A stretch of DNA of 64,000 nucleotides from Hypericum androsaemum (lineage: Eukaryota; Streptophyta; Magnoliopsida; Malpighiales; Hypericaceae), in assembly GCA_963995505.1 (NCBI GenBank), contig OZ023182.1, positions 8,548,707-8,612,706 of the forward strand, read 5' to 3'. The position numbers were made by a program, and so were the translations under genes. This document shows, one piece after another, positions 46,201 to 57,951 of the stretch. The notes beneath the pieces are model-generated. The model did no database searches. It was not told the origin of the DNA and saw only the letters and a program-made list of their open reading frames with translations. Numbering within the stretch: the first letter of the stretch is position 1; each line of letters starts with the position of its first letter.

Positions 46201-46678
46201 TTTTTACTTTTCTTCCCTTTGTTTGTGATTAATGCGTTCTTTTCCCGTTTACTTGTACGGATTAGGAAAAGGGCAAGCTAGCTAATTATTGCTTAATTAA
46301 GTTTCAAATGATTACTTGAAAGTCTGAAAGGTGTTGCTTGGATAAAGCAATTGCGATCTTATGACATTAGGAGTGTGTTAAGGTTTCGTTCTAGTGCTTG
46401 TTTTCCTGATTGGACTTGGTCGGTTGTTTGCAAAATTTCAGCTTGTAAGTCCCGGTGCCTGGCTGTGTGATCTGACGCTGGAACGTTACGAAGTTAGAGA
46501 GAAAAAGATCTCCAAGAAGGTACTATCACTACGTCTTCCACGTCCATACCCATTGGGATTGGATTACGTTGTTACATTGCCTCGATCTTCATCGTTAATC
46601 GATATTTAACGCTTGTTAATCATGCAGAGACCGAGAGGATTGAAGGCAATGGGTAACATGGAATCGGATTCCGAGTAG
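43300..46678 (+). CDS. DUF1639 family protein
   Basis: Four exons (43300-43688, 44926-45265, 46442-46519, 46628-46678) give 285 residues with consistent phases. The C-terminal DUF1639 domain (about residues 202-285) is intact: WPPKFVIPLTNKEKEEDFFV, FKGSKLPQRPKKRAKFIQRT, LVSPGAWLCDLTLERYEVRE and the hallmark ending RPRGLKAMGNMESDSE. Upstream it is low-complexity (Asn, His, Ser/Gly rich) with short conserved pieces (RQRPSSPSILGSHRVLR, AMRGQSNG). DUF1639 is a plant family of unknown biochemical function; its basic KRAK/KKRPRG stretches hint at a nuclear location (inference). Met at 43300 is chosen over the in-frame ATG at 43225 because an acceptor-like GGGACAG at 43279-43285 lies between them and the family-like sequence starts here. 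Met 44949 is a possible alternative start. Confidence 0.9.
44399..44735 (+). promoter_or_regulatory. Candidate internal promoter in DUF1639 intron 1
   Basis: A G-box-like CCACGTGGCCAC (about 44397-44408), a TATA-like TATTATAAGAG (about 44623) and a purine-rich segment ending AGAAAGGGTAAGTTT (donor at about 44733) lie in order. Splicing this segment to exon 2 at 44926 would make Met 44949 (MRGQSNGA) the first start. This rests on motif order only. Confidence 0.3.
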
Positions 46679-47013
46679 GTGAAGAAGAAGGACGTTCCTG
46701 GAGACGAGAGGAGAAGAGTAGGGAGGATATGAGCAAAAAAAAAAGTTCTACTGTGTATACTCTTTCACCTTTCAAGGATGGGGCCAGGAATGAGTTCTTT
46801 TCACTTGGGTCATCAATTCCTTTCAGTTTTCCCCGTTTTTAGCTCTTTCTTCTCAATTGAAATAGCTATAGAGAACATCAACCGACAACCGGTTCGAAGC
46901 TGCAATTTCCTATGGTATCAATATCCGAACATTACTAAGTCGGAATATCGAAATTTGATCTTCCCCCTGGAGGAACCATCATCAGTTGGAAATGTGCGTA
47001 TGCTTAGAGGTAG

Positions 47014-47148
47014 ATATCTCCATTTTTTTAAGGTAAATTTTATAACTATAATAATGTCAGAATTTGAACCCTAGATCTCCTAAATATTAATATCACCTTG
47101 TGCATTTGAGTTACAAAGCTCAACCCTTTTACTATATATCTCCATTTT
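47014..47148 (-). mobile_element. tRNA-related SINE, family 1
   Basis: The body is about 47027-47135 with B-box-like GGGTTCAAATTC on the minus strand. The TSD ATATCTCCATTTT is perfect over 13 bp (47014-47026 and 47136-47148). It shares GGTAAATTTTA and GATCTCCTA with the copy at 1992-2117. Confidence 0.8.
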
Positions 47149-48648
47149 AAAAAGTTGAAATAGAAGGTTTCGGGGTTGGAATTGACCACTGGAGACTGAA
47201 GAGGCTACATCAAATTGATCACTACTCGCGACATGATTCTCGGAGTTGACCTTTTTTATTTGACTAATAAGCAATTGTGATGGTTGGAGCTGAGTACATT
47301 ATTCCCGCCCCCCTCCTCGCATAACCTTTGAAAATTTGACTATTTGTTTCACCGGCTTTTCGTGTCACTTGGAATTTTAGACCAGTTGGATTACAAGGAT
47401 TGTCAAAGATATTAATTCCTCCTTAACTTACTTAAAAAACTCTCTTCACACATTATGTCCTAGTGATCAAACTTAAAGATATAGGATGAAGATATTCCTT
47501 GATTAATTCAGATTTAAACTGAGTTAAACAATAAAAAAGATAACAATTTATAGTAAATTTTAATATAATTATGTTTTTCTCTGATTAATTTATTATAACC
47601 CACCATTCATTGATCCATGCTCCTAACCACATCTTTTTAATCCAAAATTGAATCAATTAACTACTTGATTAACGGGAAAGCAATCGATTAACTATTTGAT
47701 TACATTTATATGGGAACTGACTTCACCAACTCGAAGAGATGACTAGAAGCACCGGTGGTGGTTGAGAAAGCTAACGGGACACTAGTTAAATGATTCGGAC
47801 GTAAGGACTAAGCAACTCACAAAAATGTATGGCATAAATTCTTCCAAGGTAAGTCTCATGTTGAAACTTAACTAATAACTAATCTTTCTAATATTTAAAT
47901 TAGAGTTTGTTTCAGATTGATGGCTTGGTAGAACCAGAAAGTTGACGGACCATAATATCTAGAGGATATATTTTCTTTCACCAAATTTGCGGCACCCATA
48001 ACGGGATTGCAATCGCATAATTAACGGATACGAGGAAAACAGTAATTTCTAACGGGCAGAACGAACGGCACAATTCAAGGGGTCCAGTAGTTTCTAACGG
48101 CACAAAGAAATATATTTAAAAAATTCGAAGTCATGAGAATTTGGGATTTTTCTATGAAACACATAGCTGGCGGCGAAATAAATCGGAAAGGAACAAATTT
48201 TTTCACTGTGGATATTAATCGACTCCACAATTTTTTAACGCTCCCATATTTATAAACCCTCTTCCTCAAATTAATTAGCTTGGTAGTTGATTTTTATAAA
48301 TTAAAAAAAAAACCCCAATTTTGAATTTTTAATGAAAAGCCGGAAAACAACAAATCTAGAGGAAGAACCAAAGACAATAATTAATGGAAAATTTAAGGGG
48401 CAAGAACATAAATCTAAGAGAATATTTATACGATAGAAAACGGTAACAATGTCTCAATCAAATCCAATCAACACCATCAAACCAAATCACCACAATTACT
48501 AATAATGATAATAAATAAATAAATATATACTCCCACTAAAATTCCTACTACAAGCTTAAAACCCCTCTAGATCCAACCACAACTAAAAAAAAAGAATCCG
48601 CTGGTAATAATTAATATAGAATGCACGTGGGAAGAAAATATAGCATCT
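47149..48648. other. Intergenic DNA and AGP 3' UTR
   Basis: AT-rich; I see no gene. The part below 48648, back to roughly 48440, is probably 3' UTR of the AG-peptide gene. Confidence 0.4.
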
Positions 48649-48834
48649 TCAGATCTTCAACGCGTAGCCGAAGAAGAGAGCCAGGGCACCGGCGGCGAGG
48701 CTGGGGGCGATGGATCCGGCGGCGGAATCGGGGGACGGTGCCGGGGCGGCGACCGGCTCGGCTGCGTGAGCCGTGAGGGTGGCGAGGAGGAAGACCGCGA
48801 CGGACAGGAGAGCGAAAACTTTGGCTGAGGCCAT
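48649..48834 (-). CDS. Arabinogalactan peptide (AG-peptide)
   Basis: A single-exon 61-residue precursor. A signal peptide (about 1-24, MASAKVFALLSVAVFLLATL, cleavage after HA) is followed by a short mature peptide EPVAAPAPSPDSAAG with Ala-Pro/Ser-Pro glycomotifs whose prolines are expected to be hydroxylated and arabinogalactosylated. A hydrophobic tail (SLAAGALALFFGYALKI) acts as GPI-anchor signal, likely cleaved after the Ser/Ala/Gly cluster. The precursor matches the plant AG-peptide group (DUF1070; AGP16/20/22/41 type) in length and order. It acts at the plasma membrane and cell wall. The coding DNA is GC-rich compared with its flanks, and a TATA box lies about 110 bp upstream. Confidence 0.92.
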   Translation of the reverse strand: MASAKVFALLSVAVFLLATLTAHAAEPVAAPAPSPDSAAGSIAPSLAAGALALFFGYALKI

Positions 48835-48944
48835 TTTGGTCTTTTTAGTCGTTGGCGAAGGGACGAGACAAAGTTCTTCGGAGACTTCAGACTTTGGTTT
48901 TCTGGTTTGAGAAGATGGAGGACTCTTGAGTGTGCATGTTAGTG

Positions 48945-48952
48945 TATATATA
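48945..48952 (-). promoter_or_regulatory. TATA box of AG-peptide gene
   Basis: TATATATA about 111-118 bp upstream of the AG-peptide start codon on the minus strand, followed by a CT-rich leader (GAGAGAGAGAAGGGAGGG on the plus strand lies just upstream of the box). Confidence 0.6.
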
Positions 48953-48964
48953 GGTGAGAGAGAG

Positions 48965-50580
48965 AAGGGAGGGAGTTAGGGTTCGGGCAGCTGATCGAAG
49001 GGAGTTATGTTCTGTAATTTTTTGGTTTAAATTATTTAGTATCTGAATATTATTGTGTCGAAAATTTTTGATTCAAACTTGATAATATGTTACATTTCGG
49101 CAAACTCAACTTGCCGTTGTAGGACAGCTGGCTGGAGGGCTTTGGTCGAAGAAACGACAGCTTGCGGGGAGGAGGGTACGGGATTCTAATAAAATTATTC
49201 GATATTTTTGTTGGGAATAAATAATATGAAGAATTGAATTTACGGGAGAATATTAATTATAGGCTTTCTGAGGACAAAATAACTGATAATTTATTGAAAT
49301 TATTCTGTGTATAAAGGTGGAAGAGAGGGTGTGTGAACGGCGATCAGGGGAGTCACGTGGATCGAATGGCTGAAGAATAAAGTTGTTAAAGAGGCACATC
49401 ACATGGGGGAAAGTGGTACAGCGAGACCGACAGCTAATAAAAGGACATGCGTTTTGCAACGGTTTGGTTCCTTTTCTTCCCGTTCCTTCGTTTTTTTTTT
49501 GTAATGTAAAAAAAATATAATTATGAAAGTCATTCGTAAAATAATTTAAAAACGACCACAAAAATGGTGAAACATATTGCATTTTTTCAAAATTTTCTGT
49601 TGTGCAGCATTTTGAATTTAAATTGTAGAAGTTAAAGGGATGGAGTAACGTGCTACCGGAATTTTCGCTGGTTTAATAGTATTACTTGTTTTTTTTTATG
49701 TATTCCAATATTTTGCTATTAATTGAACCGACTAATTTAAATTCGAGTAAACCAAAATCTATGTTAAATTATTGCAGAAAATATGTTATAATCCGGAGGA
49801 TTATAGTGTATTTGATTAGGATTTAGTCTAGACAAGAGTTTAACTCTTTCTCCGTAAGACGAGATTGCCCCGTATTCAATACTTACGGTCTACGACAATC
49901 GTCCCCAAGATACAACGACTTTACACTTCAAGTTCGAAATACAATGACCCTTGAAGTCTCGGCAAACTTTTGGATACTCAGAACTTTCCTCTCGAGGAAG
50001 AAAGTAGATACTACAAATATTAGAAGAAGCGATATGCAATTGTAGTGAGATGATGGTATATGAGGGTAGGAAGATCTTTGTATAAGCGTTGGAGGCTGGA
50101 GGCTAGCGTGTGGTTTCAGATGTGATAATGCCACTTTGGAATGGGCCTCCCACCATAGGCCTTATTGGGCCTTGACCTTAGGCCTTGCCACTTAGACCAT
50201 ACATTAAATTATCATTCAATTCCAACAAAATATTATGAATCATCTCATCGGTGTGATTAATCGACTTCAAGAGGCATGATTTTTATGATGGGGGGAGGAC
50301 ATTATCGATAAGTAATGGCAAATACAGAGAAAATGATTAATAGGGCAAGCAACCGTTTTTTTATTGGGAAAACAAATAGAAATTAGCACGAATCTCTTGG
50401 GATCGTCTACTATCATTCCAGTTTATTTCTGGCCGATTCTTATTATCCGTGTTATATAAGGTTAAGTACTATTGAATTTAAAATTCACTTATGTACGTAA
50501 AAATCCAATTAAACAAAGAGCAAGTGAAACTATATATAACCCACTATAAAATTACTAATTTGATAAAATTCTGACTATTG
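48965..50580. other. Intergenic DNA
   Basis: AT-rich sequence with no supportable gene; the ORFs at 49253-49582 and 49928-50134 have no recognisable features. Confidence 0.4.
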
Positions 50581-50713
50581 GTATATCAAGTTGTACTTTT
50601 TTTTAAAGATAAAATTTTTACACCTAACCAAGGCTTAAACTTTGGACCTCCTTAAATTTTTTAACTCATTATACTGCTAGATTACAAGCCTTTTAGTATA
50701 TCAAGTTGTACTT
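50581..50713 (-). mobile_element. tRNA-related SINE, family 1
   Basis: The body is about 50599-50695, minus strand. It carries a perfect 18-bp TSD, GTATATCAAGTTGTACTT, at 50581-50598 and 50696-50713. The internal sequence aligns with the copies at 1992 and 47014 (ATTACAAGCCTTTT, CTTAAACTTTGGACCTCC on the plus strand). Confidence 0.85.
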
Positions 50714-50924
50714 ACGAAACTATTTTAAAATTTCCGAGGAAAGAGCGTCGGGTATTCGCCTAAGTAATAATCCTCAGACTCGTTTAAAGATCTTCATCTG
50801 AAAAGTGTAATTGAAAGAGATAGCCCTAATGGGTTTTCCTAAGATGCGAGGTAAGCAAAAAAGGAGAGAGAACGGTATGTATGTTTATCTCAGTTTTAGA
50901 GCATACATCAACATCATTCGGTAT

Positions 50925-51035
50925 TTTTTAAAAGGTAAATTACACCAATAATATATATATATATATCAAGTTTTAAACCCTAGATTTCTGTCAAATCCTC
51001 CAATACCTATACTGCTAAGCCAAATGGTCTCAATT
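50925..51035 (-). mobile_element. tRNA-related SINE, family 1 (degenerate)
   Basis: Minus-strand A-box-like TTGGCTTAGCAG and B-box-like GGGTTTAAAACTTG with the family's GGTAAATTACACC tail end. An (AT) run has expanded inside it. I could not find a TSD. Confidence 0.6.
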
Positions 51036-51510
51036 CATGTGCAAATAAGTTATTCTAAGAAGTTAAATTTATGGATGTTAAATATTATCGGGTTGAAACC
51101 TGAATTAATTGACTTAGTAAATATAATGATATAAAAAATAAGGTAAAAATTTACTTAAGTATCTTATAGTTTCCGTTTCTGACATACCAGTACCATGTGG
51201 TTTCAATTTCTGTGACAACATTTTTTCTCTACTTGGCAACCAAGTGACATTTATTTACTGTGGTTACATTAATACATCTTGGCATCACACATATAATTAT
51301 CTAGTCTAAAATATCTAAAATATAGGAAAGGGATTCAGTGCTGGATGCATAAAGCATGCCAGGCTCGTACTGGAAGTTATTTTAGTCGTTGGATGAGGCC
51401 AAATACAAATGATGCTGATCTGATGGTCAATATTAAAATGGGGTAATCTCGTCAATTTATCTTCCTTGTTCTCTTTCTCTTTCCTGTTCTAATTTCAATC
51501 CATACCCGCT

Positions 51511-51512
<2 letters not shown>
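51036..51512. other. Intergenic DNA
   Basis: AT-rich; no gene or clear repeat. Confidence 0.4.

Positions 51513-51568
<56 letters not shown>
51513..51568. repeat. (AT)28 microsatellite
   Basis: 56 bp of uninterrupted AT dinucleotide. Confidence 0.97.
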
Positions 51569-51571
<3 letters not shown>

Positions 51572-51589
51572 CCTGTCATCAGAACACGA

Positions 51590-53050
51590 GCGGCAAGCAC
51601 ATCTCAGGCGGTCGAGTTCGCCGGTGAGCACATCTCAGGCCGTCTTCTCCAGTGGTGAGCACATCTCAGACGAGCAGCGAGCACATCTCGACGGTCGAGC
51701 TCGTCGGCGAGCACATCTTGACGGTCGGGGATCCCTTCTTCTCTCTTCTCTTCTTTCCAGGCACGGCACAGGGACTTTTTCTCCTTCTCTCGATCCTCAA
51801 TGACAGCGCAACTGTCAGAATCTAAGCGAAGGCAGGTCTCCTCTCCATCAACAACATCTCCGATGACTGACGCTGTTCGCCGAGATCGCATTGACGAAGA
51901 TAGGACGGGGACGTCGAGATTGACTCCCAGGGTAAGCCGCGATTAAGTAAGAGTGCGAGCGGGCGCTTACGTCGCTCTGACGGGGGAAACATAACATGGC
52001 GGTGCGGTTGATGACGGAGGCCTTTGCGAGGCATTGCAGAGACACGAAGTTATCGCCTCATTCGGCGGCGCTGATCTCTCCCCATCTTGGTATGTGGTTT
52101 TTTTGTGAGTGGTGGTGCATTTCTCTGTTGGTCAAAACTCGAGCTTGTTTGTGCCTCTGTGACTGGTTGGCTTTTTTTGCTTGTCATTGTGCGGTGGAAG
52201 GCAGGTGAAGATAGTGGAAGCGAAAATGTGTTCAGATAAGGGAGAAGGCAATTCATTTCAATGGAGGATTTGATCGACTTGAAAGGGAGAACAAGATGCA
52301 TCTGTTTGGTTAGGAGTTAATTTTTTTAGTAAATATTGTATGCCGCAAAATTAATCGAGATATGTTCAAATGGTTTACTTGGTTAATATCGAATAGTATT
52401 CGGTTATATCGAATAGTTTACTCAGTTACATCAAATAATTTACTCGGTTATATGATTTAATGGTTCACGATATTATGATTTAATGGTTCGCGACGTTATG
52501 ATTTAATGATTAAATGGTTCACTATTATAACAAATGGTACTCCCGGTTATATTAAATAGTACGCTCGGTTATATTAAATAGTATGCAAGGTTGTATCAAA
52601 TGGTATGCTCAATTATATCGAATGGTATGTCCTTTTATTAAATAATTAATTAAATTATGTATCGTTGGGTATGTCAGGTTATATTAAATGATATATTTAT
52701 ATTAAATGGTATATCTGATTATATCAAATGGTATTCTCAATTATATTGAATGGTATGTCCGATTATTTAAAATACTTACAATAAGAAAATTAAATGATAT
52801 GTCCGATTATATCAAATGGTGTATCTGTTTATATCAAATGGTACCGATTATCTATATAAAAAATGAAGTCCAAAAACAATGAGCAGATGTGGGACCTACC
52901 CCTATTTCCTTAAGGAAAAAAAGACCTGTTAGTCCATTATTTTCTCACATGCGCCTCCCGCTTTTATTATTTTTCTCCTTTTTAATTTTTTAACCCATTC
53001 TACCCCGGTCCACTTGCACCAGGACCGAACTGAATTAGGTGCTCCAGGAC
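51590..53050. repeat. Repeat-rich block, unresolved transposon
   Basis: Starts with about four GC-rich units of GAGCACATCTCAGGCGGTCG type (51595-51730), then a GC-rich stretch (to about 52060) with ORFs on both strands but no recognisable protein. From about 52370 to 52860 there are many degenerate units of TTATATCAAATGGTATGCYC type. That order (GC-rich centre, then ATATCAAATGGNATG array, then a T/C-rich end) parallels the MULE at 19490-20799. I could not find matching terminal inverted repeats or a TSD. Confidence 0.5.
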
Positions 53051-54103
53051 CTAATCTAGTCTCTAAAATATAACTGAAATATCCAGTAGCAATTATCTAG
53101 TCCTAACATCTTTGCGTTTACATTAATCTGTTCGAAGACAATAACATCCAATAGATCTCGTACATTTTCGGTTGAAATGAAAGAAGAAATAAATTGATAA
53201 GCTTGGCGAATGAAATTGTATTATTGCAATAAGAGGTGGAAAAAAATTCCATATAATTCAGACAGACGTATAATCCAAAAAAATTCCATAAACACGAGAA
53301 GGGTAACCCAAATGATTGATAGGGTGGTAGGGAGGTGGTCCTCCAAATTGACCACCAGGGGGGCCGTACGAAAAAGGGAGGGAAGGAGGGATATGGGGTT
53401 CGGCTAATTGTAACTAGGGTTTTGTTTGAAGAAATTGAGTTGAATTTGGTTAATTGATGACGTGGCAGCATGAGTAAAAATAATTATGTGGCCTGGTAAT
53501 CACTATCACTTGTTTGTTAACTAGACGAAAATTTTGTCAGAAATTGAAACCAACATGGTACTTGTGTGTCAAAATCTGAAACTACAAAGTATTTAAGTGT
53601 ACTTTTACCGATAAATAAATCAAGGCATGTATTGCACGTTTGAGTGGTGGTAATCTAATGTTACTTCTTGGCTCTTGCCGGGGAAAGACTCTGCAACTAA
53701 CAAGCAACTGAAGATTTCGTAGCAAATTGGACGTCTCTTATTGGAATTAGACATATTTGTCCGTTAGCAGCGAGCTCAACCATGCTATATATATATATAT
53801 AAAGAGGAAAATTCAAAGTAAAATCACCAAAATGTACTGAATGACTGCCAACAGAGAACAAACTAAGTAGGAGAGATTTCAAAAATCAATTAATTAGAAA
53901 AAAGATGAGCTAGATATACTAATCTCAAATGTGAGAAAAGATGCTACTTTTTTTGAGGAAGAGAAAAGATGCTACTTGAGGTATATATGCTCTGTACATC
54001 TATCTCTATGTGGTTCTAGGTAGAAGGTGTGTCAAGCATGAGAATTTGGCATTGGTTCACTCCAAGTTCTCCCTCTGCAGAAGTTGGTTCATTAGCCTAT
54101 CTG
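53051..54103. other. Intergenic DNA and GT14 3' UTR
   Basis: No gene is visible. Sequence just below 54103 is probably 3' UTR of the glycosyltransferase gene. Confidence 0.4.
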
Positions 54104-56394
54104 TCAAAAGCCAAAAATTTTGTGTGCTATGTGAAGTAGAGGTTCCAAGGTGCTTGGAGCGAACTTTCTCGCGAAAAGGAAGCATATCGGGGATGGCTGA
54201 TTGTTGTACGTGCAGTGCCGATCATTGTAAACCCGCTTGAAGAAGTTCGCGGTTATATCTGCGCCTCCAAAGAAAGCGGGGTGAGCTCCACCCCTGGACC
54301 AGTCGACCCAGGTAAGGCTTCTGTTTGCTACAAGATGTGCTGCTTCAATGGTCACCATGGTTGGAAAATAATGCTCGTCGACGTAGCAACTTGGCCTGCA
54401 GTACTCTTTAAACAGAGGGTAATAGGTGGTATCTTCTACCAAGGTTACTGCAAGCTTTCTGTTAACCTCAAACCATTGAGCTCCTTTACGCCACTGGGTT
54501 ATATTAACCCGAGGAGCCATGTTGTGGTTATATCTCCCCCTCCCGTATTGCCCCGGATCATCAAAGGCACCGACGAAGCTAGTTTTGGATTTCATTGTGT
54601 AGTTGTAGACAACACTAAAATTGTAGAGAGGAATGCAGGACTCAGAAAGGAGTATGAATCGCTCGTTGGAAATATCCAGCAACGCATTAGCAAGAAGTCT
54701 TCTTTCTGCATCAATCATACTCATCTTACCCCATTCTGTGATCTGAAAAACACTAAGGCATAGAATATCAATGTTGAGTCATAAAAGGTTCCTTCATAAA
54801 ACATAGAAGTGACACACGAGAATCAACATCTTGACAATATTCTTATTCCAAAGACAAACTGGCTCAACCACACACGACGTCGACTTATTTAATATCAATC
54901 CCCCGGTTATGAATGTAACAATTACCGACATATGCCACGAGTTCAATAAGCATACGGGAACCAGCGATGTATCATTTCCACTCTAGACCTGCTCTCTCTC
55001 ATATGCCAGTGTCATTTTACAGCTGACTGCACCAAATAGCTCATTTTCCTACTTTTAGATCTCTCAACCTTCACTCATCATAGAGCAATAAGCATCAACT
55101 GTACTGCTTTGGCTCATAGAGTTCTTGCACCAGCCACCAGGCACAACCAATGTAAGGGTAAAAACTTAATAGACCTTAGCTATAGAATTGGATTTTACAG
55201 TCTAACCTGTTCCGTTCTTTAGTCCAACCAATGACAGAACAAGTCCTAACACGACTGTACCCCTATAATCACTCACCACTGATATACCCATGTCTCTCTA
55301 TTATTTTCTCTTTCAAGATATCACAGTTTGAAATTAGTGATTGTGACTTTTGTTAAAGCATGTATACCCTCTTGTTCAGGTCATTGTCTGATTGCATCAG
55401 TTACAACCGTAAGCACTCTATAGTTACCAGTAGACCTTGCTCATGCTGAAACACCTCGTTTTGATACAAGGACGCCACAAAAAATAACACCATCGCTTCT
55501 CTGAATTTTCAGAGGGATGCTCCAGATATGATGAACACAACATTCATTTACCTCAATCAAGCATAAGAATTCATAACATAACTTATATTTAACACGCCTC
55601 CTTCCAAACAACCAGAATTCATCTCCCACGGCTATCAGATTAACCAACTCATAAAGTTATCTGCATTTCCTAGACATAAGTTCTCCAATCATGCCAAGAG
55701 GTAGTCATAACTCATAAGGCAATCACAATGCACCAGGAAGACAACTGATCCAAATTGAAATTAATTCATGAAGCACATACAACCGAATTGCGACAATTAC
55801 GAAACAAGCAGAGCACATCAACTACACCGAATAGCACGAAAGAACACGGACCTGACTAGGGATGTGCCTCTTGTAGAAAACAGACGACGGTCGGAACGCG
55901 GGCTGGAAAGAAGGCAGAGAGTGAACATAGATAGAATACAACCCTTCATGACCCTTGAAGAACCTCTCCCAAAGAGGAGCAAGTGGCATTGGCCCCTTAG
56001 TCAGGAACATAAAAGCAACCTTCCCTACTCTCTTATAAGGGTAATTCTTTATCCTAGGCACAAAGGACGCTCTCCACAGCAACTCCTGGTCGCTCATATG
56101 GTGGAGCACATCACTAGGAGGCCTAATCCAACGGTCCAAACTCTCCGGCTCATCGAAACAGGGCTGGAATCCGGACTTAACACCGGTAACCACACTCTCG
56201 CCTCCCCCGAAACGCTTCGCAGTGGATAGGCTTATAATTGAAACGGCAATACAAAGAACAACGAACAGGCCAATCAAAAGGAGAACCCTTAAAGGGAAAG
56301 CCTTTGCTTGGCTTGCTGCCTTAACAGGAACAACACTGACAACGCTTACTGGGTCTCTCCCTTCCTCTAAAGCAGATGAAACCCTCGCTTGCAT
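54104..56394 (-). CDS. GT14 / DUF266 (Core-2/I-branching-like) glycosyltransferase
   Basis: Two minus-strand exons, 56394-55852 and 54742-54104, join in phase 0 to 393 residues. It is a type II membrane protein: a short cytosolic N-terminus, one transmembrane segment (about residues 33-57, FPLRVLLLIGLFVVLCIAVS), then a lumenal Branch/DUF266 domain. Motifs in order are VAFMFLTKGPMPLAPLWERF, AERRLLANALLDISNERF, LLSESCIPLYNFSV, NITQWRKGAQWFEVNRKLA, CYVDEHYFPT, LTWVDWSRGGAHPA and CFLFARKFAPS. Plant members (BC10-like) act in the Golgi on cell-wall or arabinogalactan glycans; the acceptor here is unknown. Several N-glycosylation sequons (NFS, NIT, NRS) suggest lumenal exposure. The length and C-terminus are normal for the family. 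The 1.1 kb intron holds nothing I recognise. Confidence 0.93.
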
Positions 56395-57086
56395 CTTCTT
56401 AAATAGTCAACAAAGACTCGACCTTTAACCTTCTCTCCCCTCCCAACAAAGGACAAGATCTACAGAGAAGAGGGCGAAGTAGAGGGAAGAAGCCAAAGCA
56501 CTTACCTTTGAACAAGGAAATGGGCTAAAGTTGTCAACTTGGCTTAAAGGGAGCACATGGGTTTTACCAAAAATGATTCTTCAGTGTCAGAGGAGAGAGA
56601 ATAATTCCAAGAGGTATTAAAGTGAGGATGATGACGTGACCTTAGTTTAAGCCGACGACACAGATGCCAAGGGGATTAAAATAGGAGACCAAAATGAAGA
56701 ATTGGGTTAACGAATTTGAAGAGGAAGAAGAGTGATGTAATTGTAAGAGAAGGGAGGTTGACTTTGTGAGGGTGGAAGCCACGTCTTTCTTTTGGGTTTG
56801 ATGAGTGACGTTAAGAATGTGAGTTGTATGCTGATGAATCCATAGAGAGAGAGACTGATTGTGTTTTTGTTCGGTCTCGCACAGGAGGAAGGGGTCTCTG
56901 CTTGTCGGATTGTAATATAACAATAAGATCTGTATCTAGGTTGTTATGTCTCTTATTAGTTTTTAATTGACTAATTTGAATATGAATACCGTTGTTTTTA
57001 ATTTTAAATATTAGCCGGTGAAATTTGATATCTATTAAGAGTAATTTATTATTAATTTATTTACTGTGTTATGTTACTGGTTAATC
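56395..57086. other. Upstream region of GT14 gene
   Basis: Probable 5' UTR (to about 56500, with a possible leader intron) and promoter. No other gene is visible; the antisense-looking ORF at 56642-56923 is unsupported. Confidence 0.4.
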
Positions 57087-57539
57087 GGGTCTGGATTGGG
57101 CACGGAATGCTCAGATTCCGAACCGTTCGGAATGAAGACACGCGGGGACTTTTTTGCAAACGCGCTAAAATTTCGGGACCAAAATGAAAAAAGCCACGCA
57201 CAAACGCAGGCCGGATACAAATGCCATTATCACGTGACTGCGCATGCCAGTATCACATAACTGCGCATGCCACTATCACATAACTACGCATGCCAGTGTG
57301 ACATTTTTGCAAAAATGCTAAAATATGGGGGACCAAAATGAAAAAAACTACGCGCGCCATTATCATCAACGTGACTTGCCACTGTCACAAAATACACATG
57401 CCATTATCACATAACTGCGCTTGCCATTATCACATAACTGCACTTGCCATTATCACATAACTACGCTTGCCACTGCGGTCCCCCCTTCACTCCAAACCGT
57501 ACGGAATCGATTCCTTCACTCCGTGCTCAATCCAGACCC
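57087..57539. mobile_element. Mutator-like MITE with internal GCATGC tandem array
   Basis: 453 bp. The ends are GGGTCTGGATTGGGCACGGA and, right reverse complement, GGGTCTGGATTGAGCACGGA. A perfect 10-bp TSD, CTGGTTAATC, lies at 57077-57086 and 57540-57549. About nine internal units of CATTATCACATAACTGCGCA type alternate GCATGCCA and GCTTGCCA. It is an inverted relative of 9133-9508, sharing GACACGCGGGG, TTTTTTGCAAA and GGGACCAAAATG arms. Confidence 0.9.
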
Positions 57540-57951
57540 CTGGTTAATCTACGTGTGAGATGATGGTTAAGTATTTGCTTTGTTCAGCATTGTCGAGTTT
57601 GGAAAGAAAGGAATTCGGTTGGGAAGGGCAACGTAGGTGCAGGCGAGCAAGGAATTGGGAGGAAGTTACAATTTTGAAATGTGATCTTGCTGATTTGGCA
57701 TATGACTCATCTTACCAAAGATTCAGCCAAAAAACCGGCTGATGAGGCTCTGTATTAAATTAAAATGATTCCTTCCCATAATTAACTAATATCTGCCAGC
57801 GTGGATAAGATTTACAATGATTGCTGGATCACCAACATCTCGTGACATTATTACGGGCATTAACCACGGGATAGTTACTGTTCTGTGATTAATGTGATTA
57901 AATACATAGCTCAGTGGGCCGGATATCAAGTAGTATAAACCAAAAAATATA

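Noticed and set aside
54215..54763. 182-codon plus-strand ORF
   Set aside because: Antisense of GT14 exon 2, which carries the full set of family motifs.
57200..57480. Regularly spaced repeats that could suggest a CRISPR array
   Set aside because: Units are contiguous, degenerate and lie inside a MITE with its own TSD in a plant nuclear genome; there are no unique spacers or cas genes.
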